A stretch of 63,261 nucleotides of DNA. It comes from an uncultured Planctomycetota bacterium. Lineage in GTDB: Bacteria > Planctomycetota > Planctomycetia > Gemmatales > HRBIN36. The translations under genes were made by a program, and so were the position numbers. Where the stretch lies: NCBI GenBank assembly GCA_937944855.1, contig CALFAY010000029.1, positions 1 through 63,261 on the forward strand, read 5' to 3'. The notes beneath the pieces were generated by a model. That model saw only the letters and a list, made by a program, of their open reading frames with translations, had not been told where the DNA came from and did not search any database. Shown here piece after piece: positions 24,521 to 34,162 of the stretch; position 1 is the first letter of the stretch; the number at the start of each line of letters is the position of its first letter.

Positions 24521-25899
24521 GTTGATTCGCTGACTGCCTTCTCAATTTCTGCTTCCAGACCGGAGTTGGCCTGGGCTTCTTTCTCCCAACGTGCCGAGGC
24601 ACGATTGAACCAGGCCGCCACGATGGCGAAGACCGCGCTCACCACGGCCATCATCAGGGTCAACATGCCGAAGAAGATGGCAGGGGGAAGCACGTCGTCG
24701 TACATGCGGGTGAGCGGGATGTTCAGCAGGTTGCCCACGAAGACCGTTAGCAGCCAGCAGGCGGTGACGAAACTCTTCATAGTCCTGGGAGCGGCGACGT
24801 AAGCCAGTTCCAGGCCCGTCACCGAGATGCAGATTTCCGCCGTGGTGATGATGATGTAGGCGACGATTTGCCAGACTACCGACGGTTTGTACTCTTCGGT
24901 AGCGATCATGGCTGCTGCGGTCATGATGCCCATCGTCACCATCGTCAGCACGAACCCAATCATCATCTTGTCGGTCGCCCGGAGATTCAGTCCCAGCGAC
25001 GCCAGGACCCGCCATAGCAGCGTGATCGGCGGCAGAAGGATCATGATCAGAAGCGGGTTGACACTCTGGATCATGTCCGCGGGGATCGTTTGTCCGAAGA
25101 GTTTGAGGTCAAGATGGTCTCGGGCGAAAAGCGTCCAAGTGCTGGCAGATTGATCGAAGATGCTCCAGAAAAAGGCGACGACCAGGAAGATGGCCCCGAG
25201 ACGGCTCAACACGAGCAACTGTTCCCGTCGTTCGGAAGGCGGCGGCGGAGTCCGCCGGATTACTTCGACGGCGTAGAAGGGCTTGCCCGCGGCAAAGATG
25301 GCAAAGGCGATGACCATCAAGATCGTCGGGAAGAGGAAGGCGATGGCGTAGCCGTAACGGTCGCGGATCAGCGGCATGGCAAACGAGGAAGCGAACGCTC
25401 CGACGTTGATGGCGAAATAGAACAGGGCGAAAGCGTCGCTGCGGAGCTTGTCCTGTCCTGGCCGCTGCTGATCGTAGGTCAGCCCCATGAGTGTTGAGAT
25501 GTTCGGCTTGATGACGCCGCTGCCCATCGCCAACAGGGCCAGAGCAGTGACGAGGAAGTACACGTTTTCGATGCCAAGGATCACATGGCCCAGAATGTAC
25601 GGGACCGAGAAACCGACGATGATCCGGTACTTCCCGAAGTACCGATCCGCCAGCCAGCCGCCGACCAGCGGCAGAAAATAGCAGGCGGCAATGAACATGG
25701 ACATGGCCATGCTGGACTGGCCCCGAGTGAAGCCGATCACGTCCACCATGTATAACGCAAGGATGGCTCGCATGCCGTAGTAGGACGCGCGCTCCGCCAA
25801 TTCGCCCCAGAAGAAGAACAGGAAGGCGGGAGGATGATTGAAAAGATCGGCGAGGAAGGAGCTTTGACGGTTGTTGGCACTGGCGGTTTGATTCATCAT
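24517..25899 (-). CDS. POT (PTR2) family peptide transporter
   Basis: A 460-residue multi-spanning membrane protein of the proton-dependent oligopeptide transporter family. Signature GELAERASYYGMRAIL is the POT ExxER..YY motif, followed by LPLVGGWLADRYFGKYR (loop motif). At least 12 hydrophobic segments are visible. It imports di- or tripeptides with protons. The start is at 25899 (first of two Met codons before NQTASANN); a long in-frame upstream extension is unlikely to be coding. It ends with a TAG inside a CTAG shared with the convergent exported protein. Confidence 0.93.
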   Translation of the reverse strand: MMNQTASANNRQSSFLADLFNHPPAFLFFFWGELAERASYYGMRAILALYMVDVIGFTRGQSSMAMSMFIAACYFLPLVGGWLADRYFGKYRIIVGFSVPYILGHVILGIENVYFLVTALALLAMGSGVIKPNISTLMGLTYDQQRPGQDKLRSDAFALFYFAINVGAFASSFAMPLIRDRYGYAIAFLFPTILMVIAFAIFAAGKPFYAVEVIRRTPPPPSERREQLLVLSRLGAIFLVVAFFWSIFDQSASTWTLFARDHLDLKLFGQTIPADMIQSVNPLLIMILLPPITLLWRVLASLGLNLRATDKMMIGFVLTMVTMGIMTAAAMIATEEYKPSVVWQIVAYIIITTAEICISVTGLELAYVAAPRTMKSFVTACWLLTVFVGNLLNIPLTRMYDDVLPPAIFFGMLTLMMAVVSAVFAIVAAWFNRASARWEKEAQANSGLEAEIEKAVSEST

Positions 25900-26037
25900 C
25901 GACCTAATCAAGGGGAAGCGAAGTTTTGGGTGGACGGCTGACCCCTGCGGTGCCGTGCGAATTTGTACTATCTCCCACAAAACGCTCCCGTGCAAGCCGA
26001 GTTGCGCTGGGGAAAAGACCTTTTTCTTCAAAAGAAC

Positions 26038-26070
26038 GAGCCGCTTCGAGGGGAGAACTCGAAGCGGCTC
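26038..26070 (-). terminator. Strong intrinsic terminator for the LTXXQ-like gene
   Basis: A perfect 13-base stem (26038-26050 with 26058-26070) with a seven-base loop lies 29 bases beyond the stop of the minus-strand gene at 26099. On the minus strand it is followed by a T-rich run (TTCTTTT). It is placed to end that transcript before the POT gene. Confidence 0.85.
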
Positions 26071-26098
26071 ATCGTGGGGTGGACTGTTTAATCAGGGA

Positions 26099-26845
26099 TC
26101 AGAACCGCGGAGGCGGATTGGGACGATTGCCGCCAGGAGGACGATTCCCGCCGGGTCGCCGACCACCACCGAAGGGATTGGGGATCTCACCCTTGAACTC
26201 GGCCCCGGTCATCTCTTTGAGCTTGGACTTCTGGGCGTCGGTGAGGATTTTCTGGACCTTTTCGTCCTGTCCCTTGCGGAACTCCTCGAGCTTCTGCCGC
26301 TGCTCCTCGGTGGGAGGTTGGAAACCTCCGCCGCCCCGCCGGCCGAGGCCCAACTCCTCCCGGAAGCGTCGGCTGTCGTCCATCAGACGCCGGAAGTCTT
26401 CCCGCTGATCGTCGGTGATGCCCAGCTTCTCAGCATTCTCCGGGTTCATGAGCGCAGCCAGCAGGCCCATGTTGCGAATCTGGACCTGAAGCGCGATTTC
26501 CTTGAGCCGCTTCTGCTGTTCGGGCTTCAGGGTTTCGCTCAGGAACTTCTCGGTCTCCCTCCGCATTTCTTCAAAGCGCTGCTGGATTTCCTCGGGGCTG
26601 AGACCCTGGAATTGTTGGAAGCCCCCCTGAGCGGCTCTCTGGCCACGTTCCCGAATCTTGGCGATCTGGTCTTCCGTCAGGCCAAGCTCCTTCTGCACCG
26701 ATCCGGCGGCCAGAAGCATCATCTCGTTCATGCGGCCGAAACCGCCGCCGAATCCTCGACCTCCGCCGGGCGGCTGCGCCAGCGCCGGGGAGACGAGCAA
26801 CGCTCCCAAAGCCAGTGTCAACACCGACAACGCCAGTTTCTTCAT
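26099..26845 (-). CDS. Exported LTXXQ/Spy-like protein
   Basis: A 248-residue exported protein with signal peptide MKKLALSVLTLALGALLVSP and a short Gly-rich linker. The body is helical and carries LTXXQ-type motifs (LGLTEDQIAKIRE, LKPEQQKRLKEIAL, LGITDDQREDFRRL, ILTDAQKSKLKEM), the pattern of Spy/CpxP-like periplasmic chaperones. The tail is Gly/Pro/Arg-rich. Helical repeats span about residues 40-215. In planctomycetes such proteins occur in many copies; a periplasmic chaperone or metal-stress role is inferred only. A strong terminator follows the gene. Confidence 0.85.
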   Translation of the reverse strand: MKKLALSVLTLALGALLVSPALAQPPGGGRGFGGGFGRMNEMMLLAAGSVQKELGLTEDQIAKIRERGQRAAQGGFQQFQGLSPEEIQQRFEEMRRETEKFLSETLKPEQQKRLKEIALQVQIRNMGLLAALMNPENAEKLGITDDQREDFRRLMDDSRRFREELGLGRRGGGGFQPPTEEQRQKLEEFRKGQDEKVQKILTDAQKSKLKEMTGAEFKGEIPNPFGGGRRPGGNRPPGGNRPNPPPRF

Positions 26846-27067
26846 ACGCCTATCCTCCTCGGAACGAATACGACCTCAGCCCGCCGATCCGACCACACTT
26901 CGGCCGACTGCTGCGGACTTGTCAGTCACCCGTTCAACCTGCTTCAGGAATCGGATTCGCCTTCCCAGTGAAGCGCGAGTCTGCACCGATCCGTCAGCCT
27001 ATTCAACCCCGCCCTGTGGCTTATGTAACGCCATACCGCATGAAAAATAAATGAGAATTGCCGGCCG

Positions 27068-28636
27068 TCAGCTTGATGGCAGCAGGCGGCGAAAACGCTG
27101 GCTTTGATTGATGAAGTCGAAGTCGGGGTCCTTGCGCAGGTGCTGGTAGTCCGTAAAGCCCGCTTCGACCGCCTTTTCGAGAAGTTCGAAGGCCCGTCGG
27201 GAAAAAGTCTCGCTCAAGTGCCGTCGCTGGTCGTCCTTGACCTGCGGATGCTTCGTCGCTACCTCCGCTGCGATCGCGTAGGCACAGGCAAGGTCGTATA
27301 GCCATTCCGGATCCTGCCGGTTTTGTCGAACAAACGTCTCCGCCGCTTTCTGGCCCTCTTCCCATTTTCCCGCAGTAAACAAGGCCAAGACCGAGGCATA
27401 GCCGAGAGTGGACTCCAGAGGACGCGCTCCGGCCAGGGAAGCAGCGCGCTCGTAGTCGGCGCGGGCTTCATCCAGCCTGCCCAGAGAGAGGTTCAGGTGC
27501 GCCCGGTGCGTGTAGGAGTGGATGAAGCTGGGACTGATGGCGATGGAGCGATTGTAGTCGTCCAAGGCTTCCTGAATCCGGCTCTGCTTGCGACGGCAAT
27601 CGCCGCGGCGCATCAGGCTGACGTAATCTCGAGGCTGGAGTTCCAGAAGTCGGCTGTAGATGCCTTCGGCTTCTTTCCATTCGTCCAGGCGCTCCAGGGC
27701 TGAGGCCTTGTGCAGAAGGGCTTCCCGGTGATTCGGGGCAATCTCCAGGGCCTTGTTGAGATCGGCAACGGCATCCGCGGCACGGTTGGTGTACATGTAA
27801 GCCTGCGCGCGGCGGATGAGACCCTCGACATTGCGGGCGTCCACCTGAAGGACGGCAGAGAGTTCGTCAATCGCATGGCTCCAGCGGCGCAAGTCCGAAA
27901 GAGCGATTCCTCGTTGCAGCCGAATGCTAACGTCATCCGGCTTCAGCTTGGCGGCACGGGCAAGATCCTTTTCGGCCTCTTCGAGCATGCCCCGGGTGCG
28001 CTGCACTTTGGCTCGGGCCACCAGGGTTTCCACGTCGGCGGGATCCAACGACAGGGCCTTGTTCAGGTCGGCGAGAGCAGCATCGACATTGCCGCTGGAG
28101 TTTAAGAGGGCTTGAGCCCGCAACACATACGCCTTGGCGTCATTGGGATCGATGCGGGTGACGTGCATGGTGAAGTCGGTCACGGCTTCCGCGTGTTTTT
28201 GCCGTTGAGACTGGACCAGACCACGGACAAAAAAGGCCCGGGGATGCTTGGGGTCAAGTTCGATGACGCGATCCAAATCGGCGATCGCCAAAGGCAAGTT
28301 GTTGTTTTGTCGGTAAAGCTCGGCTCGGATGAAGTAGGCCTGGGCACAGCGGCGGTCGAGTCGGATCGCCTCGGCCAGGTCGGCGAAAGCGGCAGGCTGC
28401 TCCTGCAAGCGAAGCCGAGCCGCGGCGCGATGGGCATAGGCATCGGCCAGCAAGGGATCATGGTCAATGGCAAGCGTGAATTCCCCGACTGCCTCTTTCC
28501 ATCGCCCCGCTCCGCTCAGTTCCAGACCGCGTTCCACGAAGTGTTGCGGCGAACGATTGATGTGGCCGCGGGCGGCTTCGCTCAGCAGCGTCAGGACCGT
28601 GAAGGCCAGAAGCAGGACAGGAAAGTTGCGTCTCAT
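27068..28636 (-). CDS. Exported TPR-repeat protein
   Basis: A 522-residue protein with a signal peptide (FPVLLLAFTVLTLLSEA) and around ten tetratricopeptide repeats, for example AYAHRAAARLRLQEQPAAFA, AYFIRAELYRQNNNLPLAIA and EALLHKASALERLDEWKEAE. TPRs form a helical scaffold for protein binding. The start at 28636 has a GAGGAAG site. It lies 56 bases after sucD on the same strand, so it may be the third gene of the sucCD transcript. A periplasmic or membrane-associated scaffold is likely; partners are unknown. Confidence 0.88.
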   Translation of the reverse strand: MRRNFPVLLLAFTVLTLLSEAARGHINRSPQHFVERGLELSGAGRWKEAVGEFTLAIDHDPLLADAYAHRAAARLRLQEQPAAFADLAEAIRLDRRCAQAYFIRAELYRQNNNLPLAIADLDRVIELDPKHPRAFFVRGLVQSQRQKHAEAVTDFTMHVTRIDPNDAKAYVLRAQALLNSSGNVDAALADLNKALSLDPADVETLVARAKVQRTRGMLEEAEKDLARAAKLKPDDVSIRLQRGIALSDLRRWSHAIDELSAVLQVDARNVEGLIRRAQAYMYTNRAADAVADLNKALEIAPNHREALLHKASALERLDEWKEAEGIYSRLLELQPRDYVSLMRRGDCRRKQSRIQEALDDYNRSIAISPSFIHSYTHRAHLNLSLGRLDEARADYERAASLAGARPLESTLGYASVLALFTAGKWEEGQKAAETFVRQNRQDPEWLYDLACAYAIAAEVATKHPQVKDDQRRHLSETFSRRAFELLEKAVEAGFTDYQHLRKDPDFDFINQSQRFRRLLPSS

Positions 28637-28692
28637 GGTCGGTCTTCCTCCTGCCTCAGTGTAACTCGCCTGTGCCGTAAAACCAGGGGCAA

Positions 28693-29565
28693 TCAGTTCG
28701 TGCGCAGAGCGGCCAGCATGGTGCTGCCCATGTCGGCGGGGCTGTCGGCGACAGCGATGCCGGCGGCCCGCAGGGCCTTGACCTTGTCCTCGGCAGATCC
28801 GGTTCCCCCGGTGATGATCGCGCCGGCGTGGCCCATGCGTTTGCCCGGCGGAGCGGTTCGCCCGGCGATGAAAGCGGCGACCGGCTTGGTGACGTATTGG
28901 CGGATGAACTCCGCAGCTTGCTCTTCCTGATTCCCGCCGATTTCGCCGATCATGACGATACCCTCGGTCTGCGGATCGTCCTGAAACATCCGCAAGGCGT
29001 CGATAAACGACGTGCCGTTGACCGGATCGCCTCCCAGGCCGATGCAGGTCGATTGTCCCAGGCCGAGGTTGGACAACTGCCAGACCGCTTCGTAGGTCAG
29101 CGTACCGCTGCGGCTGACGACGCCGATCGGACCGGGTTTGTGGATATAACCCGGCATGATGCCGATCTTGCACTGCCCGGGAGTGATGATACCCGGACAG
29201 TTCGGCCCGATCAGACGGCAGCGCTTCCCTTGCAGGAATCGCTTGACACGGACCATGTCGAGAACGGGAATGCCCTCGGTGATGGCGACGATGATCTCGA
29301 TACCGGCGTCGGCGGCTTCCATGATCGCATCGGCGGCTGCGGGAGGAGGAACGAAGACCATGCTGGCGTTAGCCCCGGTCTTGCGAACCGCCTCGGCCAC
29401 CGTGTTGAACTGCGGAAAGCCGTCCTTGACTGTTCCGCCCTTGCCGGGACTGACGCCGCCGACGACCTGCGTGCCGTACTCCCGACACTGCTGCGAATGA
29501 AACAACCCCGCTTTGCCCATGCCCTGGGTTACGACGCGGGTATTTCGATCTACCAGAATGCTCAT
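28693..29565 (-). CDS. sucD: Succinyl-CoA ligase alpha subunit
   Basis: A 290-residue SucD, the catalytic alpha subunit of succinyl-CoA synthetase, converting succinyl-CoA and phosphate to succinate with ATP/GTP formation in the TCA cycle. The N-terminal CoA-binding Rossmann part begins [20 protein letters not shown]. The phosphohistidine region [17 protein letters not shown] is near the C-terminus, and [14 protein letters not shown] is conserved. It is 74 bases downstream of sucC. Confidence 0.96.
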   Translation of the reverse strand: MSILVDRNTRVVTQGMGKAGLFHSQQCREYGTQVVGGVSPGKGGTVKDGFPQFNTVAEAVRKTGANASMVFVPPPAAADAIMEAADAGIEIIVAITEGIPVLDMVRVKRFLQGKRCRLIGPNCPGIITPGQCKIGIMPGYIHKPGPIGVVSRSGTLTYEAVWQLSNLGLGQSTCIGLGGDPVNGTSFIDALRMFQDDPQTEGIVMIGEIGGNQEEQAAEFIRQYVTKPVAAFIAGRTAPPGKRMGHAGAIITGGTGSAEDKVKALRAAGIAVADSPADMGSTMLAALRTN

Positions 29566-29639
29566 CGCTGTGCGTGCTCCTTGGCTCTGACCGGCTTCAG
29601 GACCTGGCTCGGTCGGCCGTCGCTACTCCGGGAGACGAT

Positions 29640-30830
29640 TCAGCCTGCGGCGGCGGCAACGACTTTTTTGGCAGCATCGGTCAAGTCGGTGGCGGTAATG
29701 ATTTTCAGCCCGCTTTCGGCTAGCATCTTGCGACCGATTTCGACGTTCGTGCCTTCGAGCCGGACCACGAAGGGCACCTTCGGCTGCACTTCCTGAAACG
29801 CGGCCAGAATGGCCCCGGCGATGATGTCGCACTTCATGATGCCGCCGAAAATGTTGACCAGCACCGCCTTGACTCGCTCATCGCCGAGCAGAATGCGAAA
29901 CGCCTCCGTGACCTGCTCTTTGTTGGCTCCACCGCCCACGTCCAGGAAGTTTGCCGGTTCCCCGCCGTGCAGCTTGATGATGTCCATCGTGCTCATGGCC
30001 AACCCGGCTCCGTTGACCAGACAGCCGATGTTGCCGTTCATGCTGACGTAGCTCAGGCCCGCCTTGGCCGCCCGCACCTCCGCCGGGTTCTCTTCGGCCA
30101 GATCCCGCAGGGCCTCGATCTCCGGATGGCGGAACAGGGCGTTGTCGTCGAAGTTCATCTTGGCGTCGAGGGCGAGGACTTTTCCCTCGGCCGTGACGAC
30201 CAGCGGATTGATCTCCGCCAGACTGGCATCGTAGTCGAGGAAGACCCGCACCAAGGCGGACAGAATCGTCTCGAACTGCTCGACTTGCTCCGGCTGCAAG
30301 GCGAGATCGTAGCCCAGACGGCGGGCCTGGAACGGCAGCAGGCCCCGATCCGGGTCGATATTCGTTCGCAGAATGGCCGCGGGATTACGCGCCGCGACTT
30401 CCTCGATGTCCATGCCGCCTTCCGCCGAGACCATCAAGACCGGCAACCCGACTGCGCGATCAATGACCAGACCGACGTAAATCTCGCGCTGGAGGCTGGA
30501 CGGCTCTTCGACGAGGATTTTGGAAACTCGCTGGCCTTGTTCGCCGGTCTGCTTCGTGACCAGCGGGTAGGTGAACATCACCTCGGCGACCTGACGGGCT
30601 TCCTCGGGCGAAGCGACCAGTTTGACGCCCCCGAAGTCGGCATTGCTGCCTTTGAAGCGTCCCTTGCCCCGTCCGCCGGCGTGAATCTGGGTCTTGAGCA
30701 CGGCTTTGCTCTGACCAAGTTCCAGGAACGCCTGGCGGGCCTGCTGGGCGTCGGTGACGACTTGGCCGCGGGGAACAGGCGCACCGGCCTTTCGCAACAA
30801 TTCTTTGGCCTGATATTCGTGGATTTTCAT
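29640..30830 (-). CDS. sucC: Succinyl-CoA ligase beta subunit
   Basis: A 396-residue SucC, the beta subunit that binds nucleotide through its ATP-grasp domain. It opens [20 protein letters not shown] and carries [16 protein letters not shown], the ATP-grasp lysine/glycine loop, and later [23 protein letters not shown] Asp/Asn ([11 protein letters not shown]). The C-terminal flavodoxin-like part has [15 protein letters not shown]. The start at 30830 is fixed by family length. sucC and sucD form an operon on the minus strand, with argS divergent about 200 bases upstream. Confidence 0.96.
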   Translation of the reverse strand: MKIHEYQAKELLRKAGAPVPRGQVVTDAQQARQAFLELGQSKAVLKTQIHAGGRGKGRFKGSNADFGGVKLVASPEEARQVAEVMFTYPLVTKQTGEQGQRVSKILVEEPSSLQREIYVGLVIDRAVGLPVLMVSAEGGMDIEEVAARNPAAILRTNIDPDRGLLPFQARRLGYDLALQPEQVEQFETILSALVRVFLDYDASLAEINPLVVTAEGKVLALDAKMNFDDNALFRHPEIEALRDLAEENPAEVRAAKAGLSYVSMNGNIGCLVNGAGLAMSTMDIIKLHGGEPANFLDVGGGANKEQVTEAFRILLGDERVKAVLVNIFGGIMKCDIIAGAILAAFQEVQPKVPFVVRLEGTNVEIGRKMLAESGLKIITATDLTDAAKKVVAAAAG

Positions 30831-31028
30831 ACGTCGCAACCCTGAAGCTGTCGTGGCTGCCGTTGCGATACATCGTATTCGACGCCGAGCCGATGTCCGG
30901 TCCTTTCTGCGGGGATTCTCGACAGCCCGTGCGATTGGCTGAAGCAAGCATAGTCCATACCGTTAGCCCCAGGGCACGCTGGAGACCGGCGGGTCTGAGG
31001 TCGAGAAAGCAAACGAGGGTGGCGAAGC

Positions 31029-32810
31029 ATGGATTTGCTGCGTCTGGTGCAACAGCGCGTTCGAGAGGCGTTGACGAGTCTGGTCGAAGATCCCGACCCG
31101 TATCTGGACATGGTCAAGCCGTCCCGCGATCCGCGCTTCGGCGATTATCAGGCCAATTGCGCCATGCCCTTGTCGAAAGTCCTGGGTCGAAAGCCTCGGG
31201 AAGTGGCGGAACAGATCGTCAGCCGCCTGAACGTCGGCAACCTGTTCGAGCCGGTCGAGATTGCCGGGCCAGGGTTCATCAACTTCCGCTTCCAGGAGTC
31301 TTGGCTGGCGGAGGCAGTGCGGCAGACGGCCGCTGAGGAACGTCTCGGCGTACCCCGGGTGGCGAAGCCCGATCGGATCGTCATCGACTTCAGCTCGCCT
31401 AATGTCGCCAAGCCGATGCACGTCGGCCATCTCCGCAGCACCATCATCGGCGACTGCCTGAGCCAGTTGCTCCGTTTCCTCGGTCACGAGGTCATCACCG
31501 ACAACCATCTCGGCGACTGGGGCACGCAGTTCGGCATGTTGATCTACGGTTTCAAGCATTTTCTGGATGAAGCGGCCTTGCAACGCGACCCGGTGGGGGA
31601 AATGGTTCGCTTGTACGTCAAGGTCCGGCAACTGACCCGAGCGGCGGATCGAGACGAATGGGAAGAGGACGACGAGCAGCGGTACAGCGCCGAGGAACGG
31701 GCCGCCGCGGAGAAGGTGCTGCAAGCCTGCCGCCAGGAAACGGCGAAGCTGCACGCTGGTGATTCGGAGAACGTGGCCCTGTGGAAACGGATGATGCCGT
31801 GGTGTCTGGAGGAACTGGAGCGCATCTACCGCCGTCTGGACATCCGCTTCGACTACACGCTCGGCGAGAGCTTTTACAATCCGATGCTGCCAGGGGTCGT
31901 AGAGAGCCTTCTGGCCAAGGGCATCGCCCAGATCAGCGAGGGGGCGGTCGTCATCTTTCTGGAAGAGGGTCAGCCTCCTGCCATCATTCGCAAGCGCGAT
32001 GGGGCTTTCACTTACACGACCACCGACTTGGCCACGATCCAGTACCGGGTCGAGCATTTTCAAGCCAACCGGATACTTTATGTGGTGGACGACAGCCAGT
32101 CGCTTCATTTCCGCAATCTGTTCGAGGCGGCCCGACGCTGGGGCTACGATCATGTCCGCTTCGAGCATGTGCAGTTCGGCAAGGTGCTTGGTCCGGATCG
32201 CAAAAAGATCAGCACCCGAGCCGGGGGCGGAGCCTTGCTCGATGACTTGCTCAACGCCGCCGTCGCCCAGGCCCTCAAGATCGTGACCGAAAACAGCCCC
32301 GAGCTTTCCCCGGAGGAGCAGAAGAACGTCGCCGAGGTCGTCGGCATCGGTGCCGTCAAGTACGCGGATCTGTCGCAGAATCGGACCAGCGATTATGTCT
32401 TCAACCTGGAAAAGATGTGTGCCACCGACGGCAACACGGCGACCTACATGCAATACGCCTACGCCCGGGTCCGCAGCATCTTCCGCAAGGGTAATGAAGA
32501 TCCCGAGGGATACCGCACCTCCCCTCCCCTGCCCTCGCTGACCACGCCGGAAGAACGCAATCTGGCATTAGCCCTGCTCCGCTACCCCGAAGCCCTTGAA
32601 GCGGCCGCCGAAGACCTCAAGCCCAACTTGATCACCGGGTACCTTTGGGACTTGGCCAACGCCTTGAGCAGCTTCTACCAGACCTCGCCGGTGCTCAAAG
32701 CCGAAAGCCCCGAACTCCGCCAGAGCCGGTTGCTTCTTTGCGACTTGTGCGGACGCATCCTCCAACACGGACTGTCTCTGCTGGGCATCAAGACCATTGA
32801 AAAAATGTGA
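31029..32810 (+). CDS. argS: Arginyl-tRNA synthetase
   Basis: A 593-residue class I aminoacyl-tRNA synthetase that charges tRNA-Arg. The N-terminal Add1-type domain is followed by the HIGH-like signature HVGH (131-134) in SSPNVAKPMHVGHLRST, and a KMSK-like KKIS (392-395) near VLGPDRKKIS. The C-terminal DALR-type anticodon domain ends with LQHGLSLLGIKTIE. The start MDLLRLVQQRVREAL at 31029 suits the family. The gene is divergent from sucC and stands alone. Confidence 0.96.
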   Translation: MDLLRLVQQRVREALTSLVEDPDPYLDMVKPSRDPRFGDYQANCAMPLSKVLGRKPREVAEQIVSRLNVGNLFEPVEIAGPGFINFRFQESWLAEAVRQTAAEERLGVPRVAKPDRIVIDFSSPNVAKPMHVGHLRSTIIGDCLSQLLRFLGHEVITDNHLGDWGTQFGMLIYGFKHFLDEAALQRDPVGEMVRLYVKVRQLTRAADRDEWEEDDEQRYSAEERAAAEKVLQACRQETAKLHAGDSENVALWKRMMPWCLEELERIYRRLDIRFDYTLGESFYNPMLPGVVESLLAKGIAQISEGAVVIFLEEGQPPAIIRKRDGAFTYTTTDLATIQYRVEHFQANRILYVVDDSQSLHFRNLFEAARRWGYDHVRFEHVQFGKVLGPDRKKISTRAGGGALLDDLLNAAVAQALKIVTENSPELSPEEQKNVAEVVGIGAVKYADLSQNRTSDYVFNLEKMCATDGNTATYMQYAYARVRSIFRKGNEDPEGYRTSPPLPSLTTPEERNLALALLRYPEALEAAAEDLKPNLITGYLWDLANALSSFYQTSPVLKAESPELRQSRLLLCDLCGRILQHGLSLLGIKTIEKM

Positions 32811-32827
32811 CCGGAACCCATCGCAGA

Positions 32828-33535
32828 TCAGGCCGCTGAAGAGTGGCCGATCAGATTCAAGGCGATGCCGAAGGGGACCAGTTTGCCATCCACTTCGACT
32901 TGAAGGGTGGCGTGCAAGGCCCAATGGCCCATGCCGTGGTCGGCCATGCGTGGCTCGTCCTGCGGTTTGCGATTGGGAAACAGGAGCAGGACCCCGGGAT
33001 GTCCGCCCTCCAGCGACCGGGCGCTGACATCGTGCAAGTGCTTCACCTCCACCACGCCTGGTTTCTCATCCAGTTCGGCAGACACCAGCAGGCAGAACTC
33101 GGGGTGGGGTGCGGTTCCCATGTGGTCGCCGTCCTGCGGCTGGGTTGCGAAGCGCAACGTGTAAACCCCGGCTTTGACGTCTTGCCTGCGATAGTCCTGG
33201 GCGTCCTCGGCGAAGCGGATGGCTCCGAACAACGTGGTCAGGGGGATTTCCTGATACGTCAAGCCGTTTTGCACCTGGGCCGGCGTGGCCTTGGCAGCGG
33301 CGGATTTGACCAGCCAGACCTCGCACAGCAGCTTGCCGGCGGAGTCGAACACCTGATGGGCCTTGGGCAGAAGCTGGCTGCGGACTTCGGGTCGAAGCTC
33401 TTTGGGAGGTTCGGCAGAGACGACCTTGACCGTATAAGGGCCCTCGGCTGCCAGGAGCGTCACAGGGTTGCCGGCCCCGCACAGCCAGCACAACACCGAA
33501 CCTGCCAGAATGACTGGAGAGAAGAAGCGCAACAT
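32828..33535 (-). CDS. Exported protein of unknown function
   Basis: A 235-residue exported protein. Signal peptide lies at residues about 1-30 (FFSPVILAGSVLCWLCGAGN). The mature domain is beta-rich with AAEGPYTVKVVSAEPPKELR and a central segment AGVYTLRFATQPQDGD, suggestive of a small beta-sandwich. No family named with confidence; it has some look of DUF2911-like proteins. It ends 17 bases from the convergent argS stop. The Met at 33535 is chosen as the codon before the signal peptide. Confidence 0.7.
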   Translation of the reverse strand: MLRFFSPVILAGSVLCWLCGAGNPVTLLAAEGPYTVKVVSAEPPKELRPEVRSQLLPKAHQVFDSAGKLLCEVWLVKSAAAKATPAQVQNGLTYQEIPLTTLFGAIRFAEDAQDYRRQDVKAGVYTLRFATQPQDGDHMGTAPHPEFCLLVSAELDEKPGVVEVKHLHDVSARSLEGGHPGVLLLFPNRKPQDEPRMADHGMGHWALHATLQVEVDGKLVPFGIALNLIGHSSAA

Positions 33536-33636
33536 TCTCTGATCCTCCCGGCGCAGCGCTGTTCTACCCACTGGCCCGAACCTGACCGACTGATCGCAGC
33601 CATTCTACGGAGACAGCTTCAGCGAGGGCAAACCAT

Positions 33637-33851
33637 CGCGCAACATTCTTCGCCGAGGCGGGTCCAGCATTCCGCCACGGGGGCAGATGGATCTCAAACC
33701 TGTGCCCAGAGCGCTCCAGCAAGCGCATAAGACTGGTATTTCCATAAAGTTCCGTCGATCCTCAGGTTGTCTCGCAGAGTTTTCCCAAGACGCGGAGCAC
33801 TCCTTCGGCAATGTTGCGCGCAACAAGTCGCCCTGCCTGTTGCGCAACATT
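33637..33851. repeat. Three related TGTTGCGC/GCGCAACA sites
   Basis: CGCGCAACATT occurs at 33637-33647. A 14-base perfect palindrome TGTTGCGCGCAACA is at 33812-33825, and a 12-base perfect palindrome TGTTGCGCAACA at 33838-33849. The two palindromes lie 12 bases apart edge to edge. They may be operator or recombination sites; no matching protein is identified. Confidence 0.65.
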
Positions 33852-34040
33852 TCGCATTGGGAAGTTCGGGCACCATCCGGGTTTCGCTGCGGATCCACTA
33901 CAGACCAAAGCATCACAAAACTCATCAATTTGGTGTCGGTTTTTCGGATGGTTGGACGGGCTTTGCAAACTTCCTTGATGTTACCTACTTCAGTCCATCG
34001 TGCCCAGGGAAAGCGGCGTAGATGAACCGGGAATTGCGGA

Positions 34041-34069
34041 TGGCGAGCCAGGAATAGCGTTTCTATAAT
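34041..34069 (+). promoter_or_regulatory. Candidate sigma-70-type promoter for the MoxR operon
   Basis: A perfect -10 hexamer TATAAT lies at 34064-34069. Seventeen bases upstream is TGGCGA (34041-34046), a poor -35. The implied untranslated leader is about 90 bases. Only the -10 box is strong. Confidence 0.45.
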
Positions 34070-34162
34070 GACATCACGGCGACTCTTCCGTTCGACGTCG
34101 GGACACGGAAGCGAGGGGACAAGGCCGCCTTTCATGAAGTGCAGACAGCCAGCGGAGATGGC

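Larger units (their letters stand above)
33536..34162. other. Gene-free region upstream of the MoxR operon
   Basis: About 630 bases with no convincing gene; short open frames here have no protein-like pattern. It contains GC-centred palindromes with the core TGTTGCGCAACA and a near-consensus -10 box in front of MoxR, described separately. Nothing else was recognised. Confidence 0.5.

Noticed and set aside
33605..34135. A 176-codon minus-strand frame in the MoxR upstream gap
   Set aside because: No recognisable protein features; it reads across palindromes and the candidate promoter.
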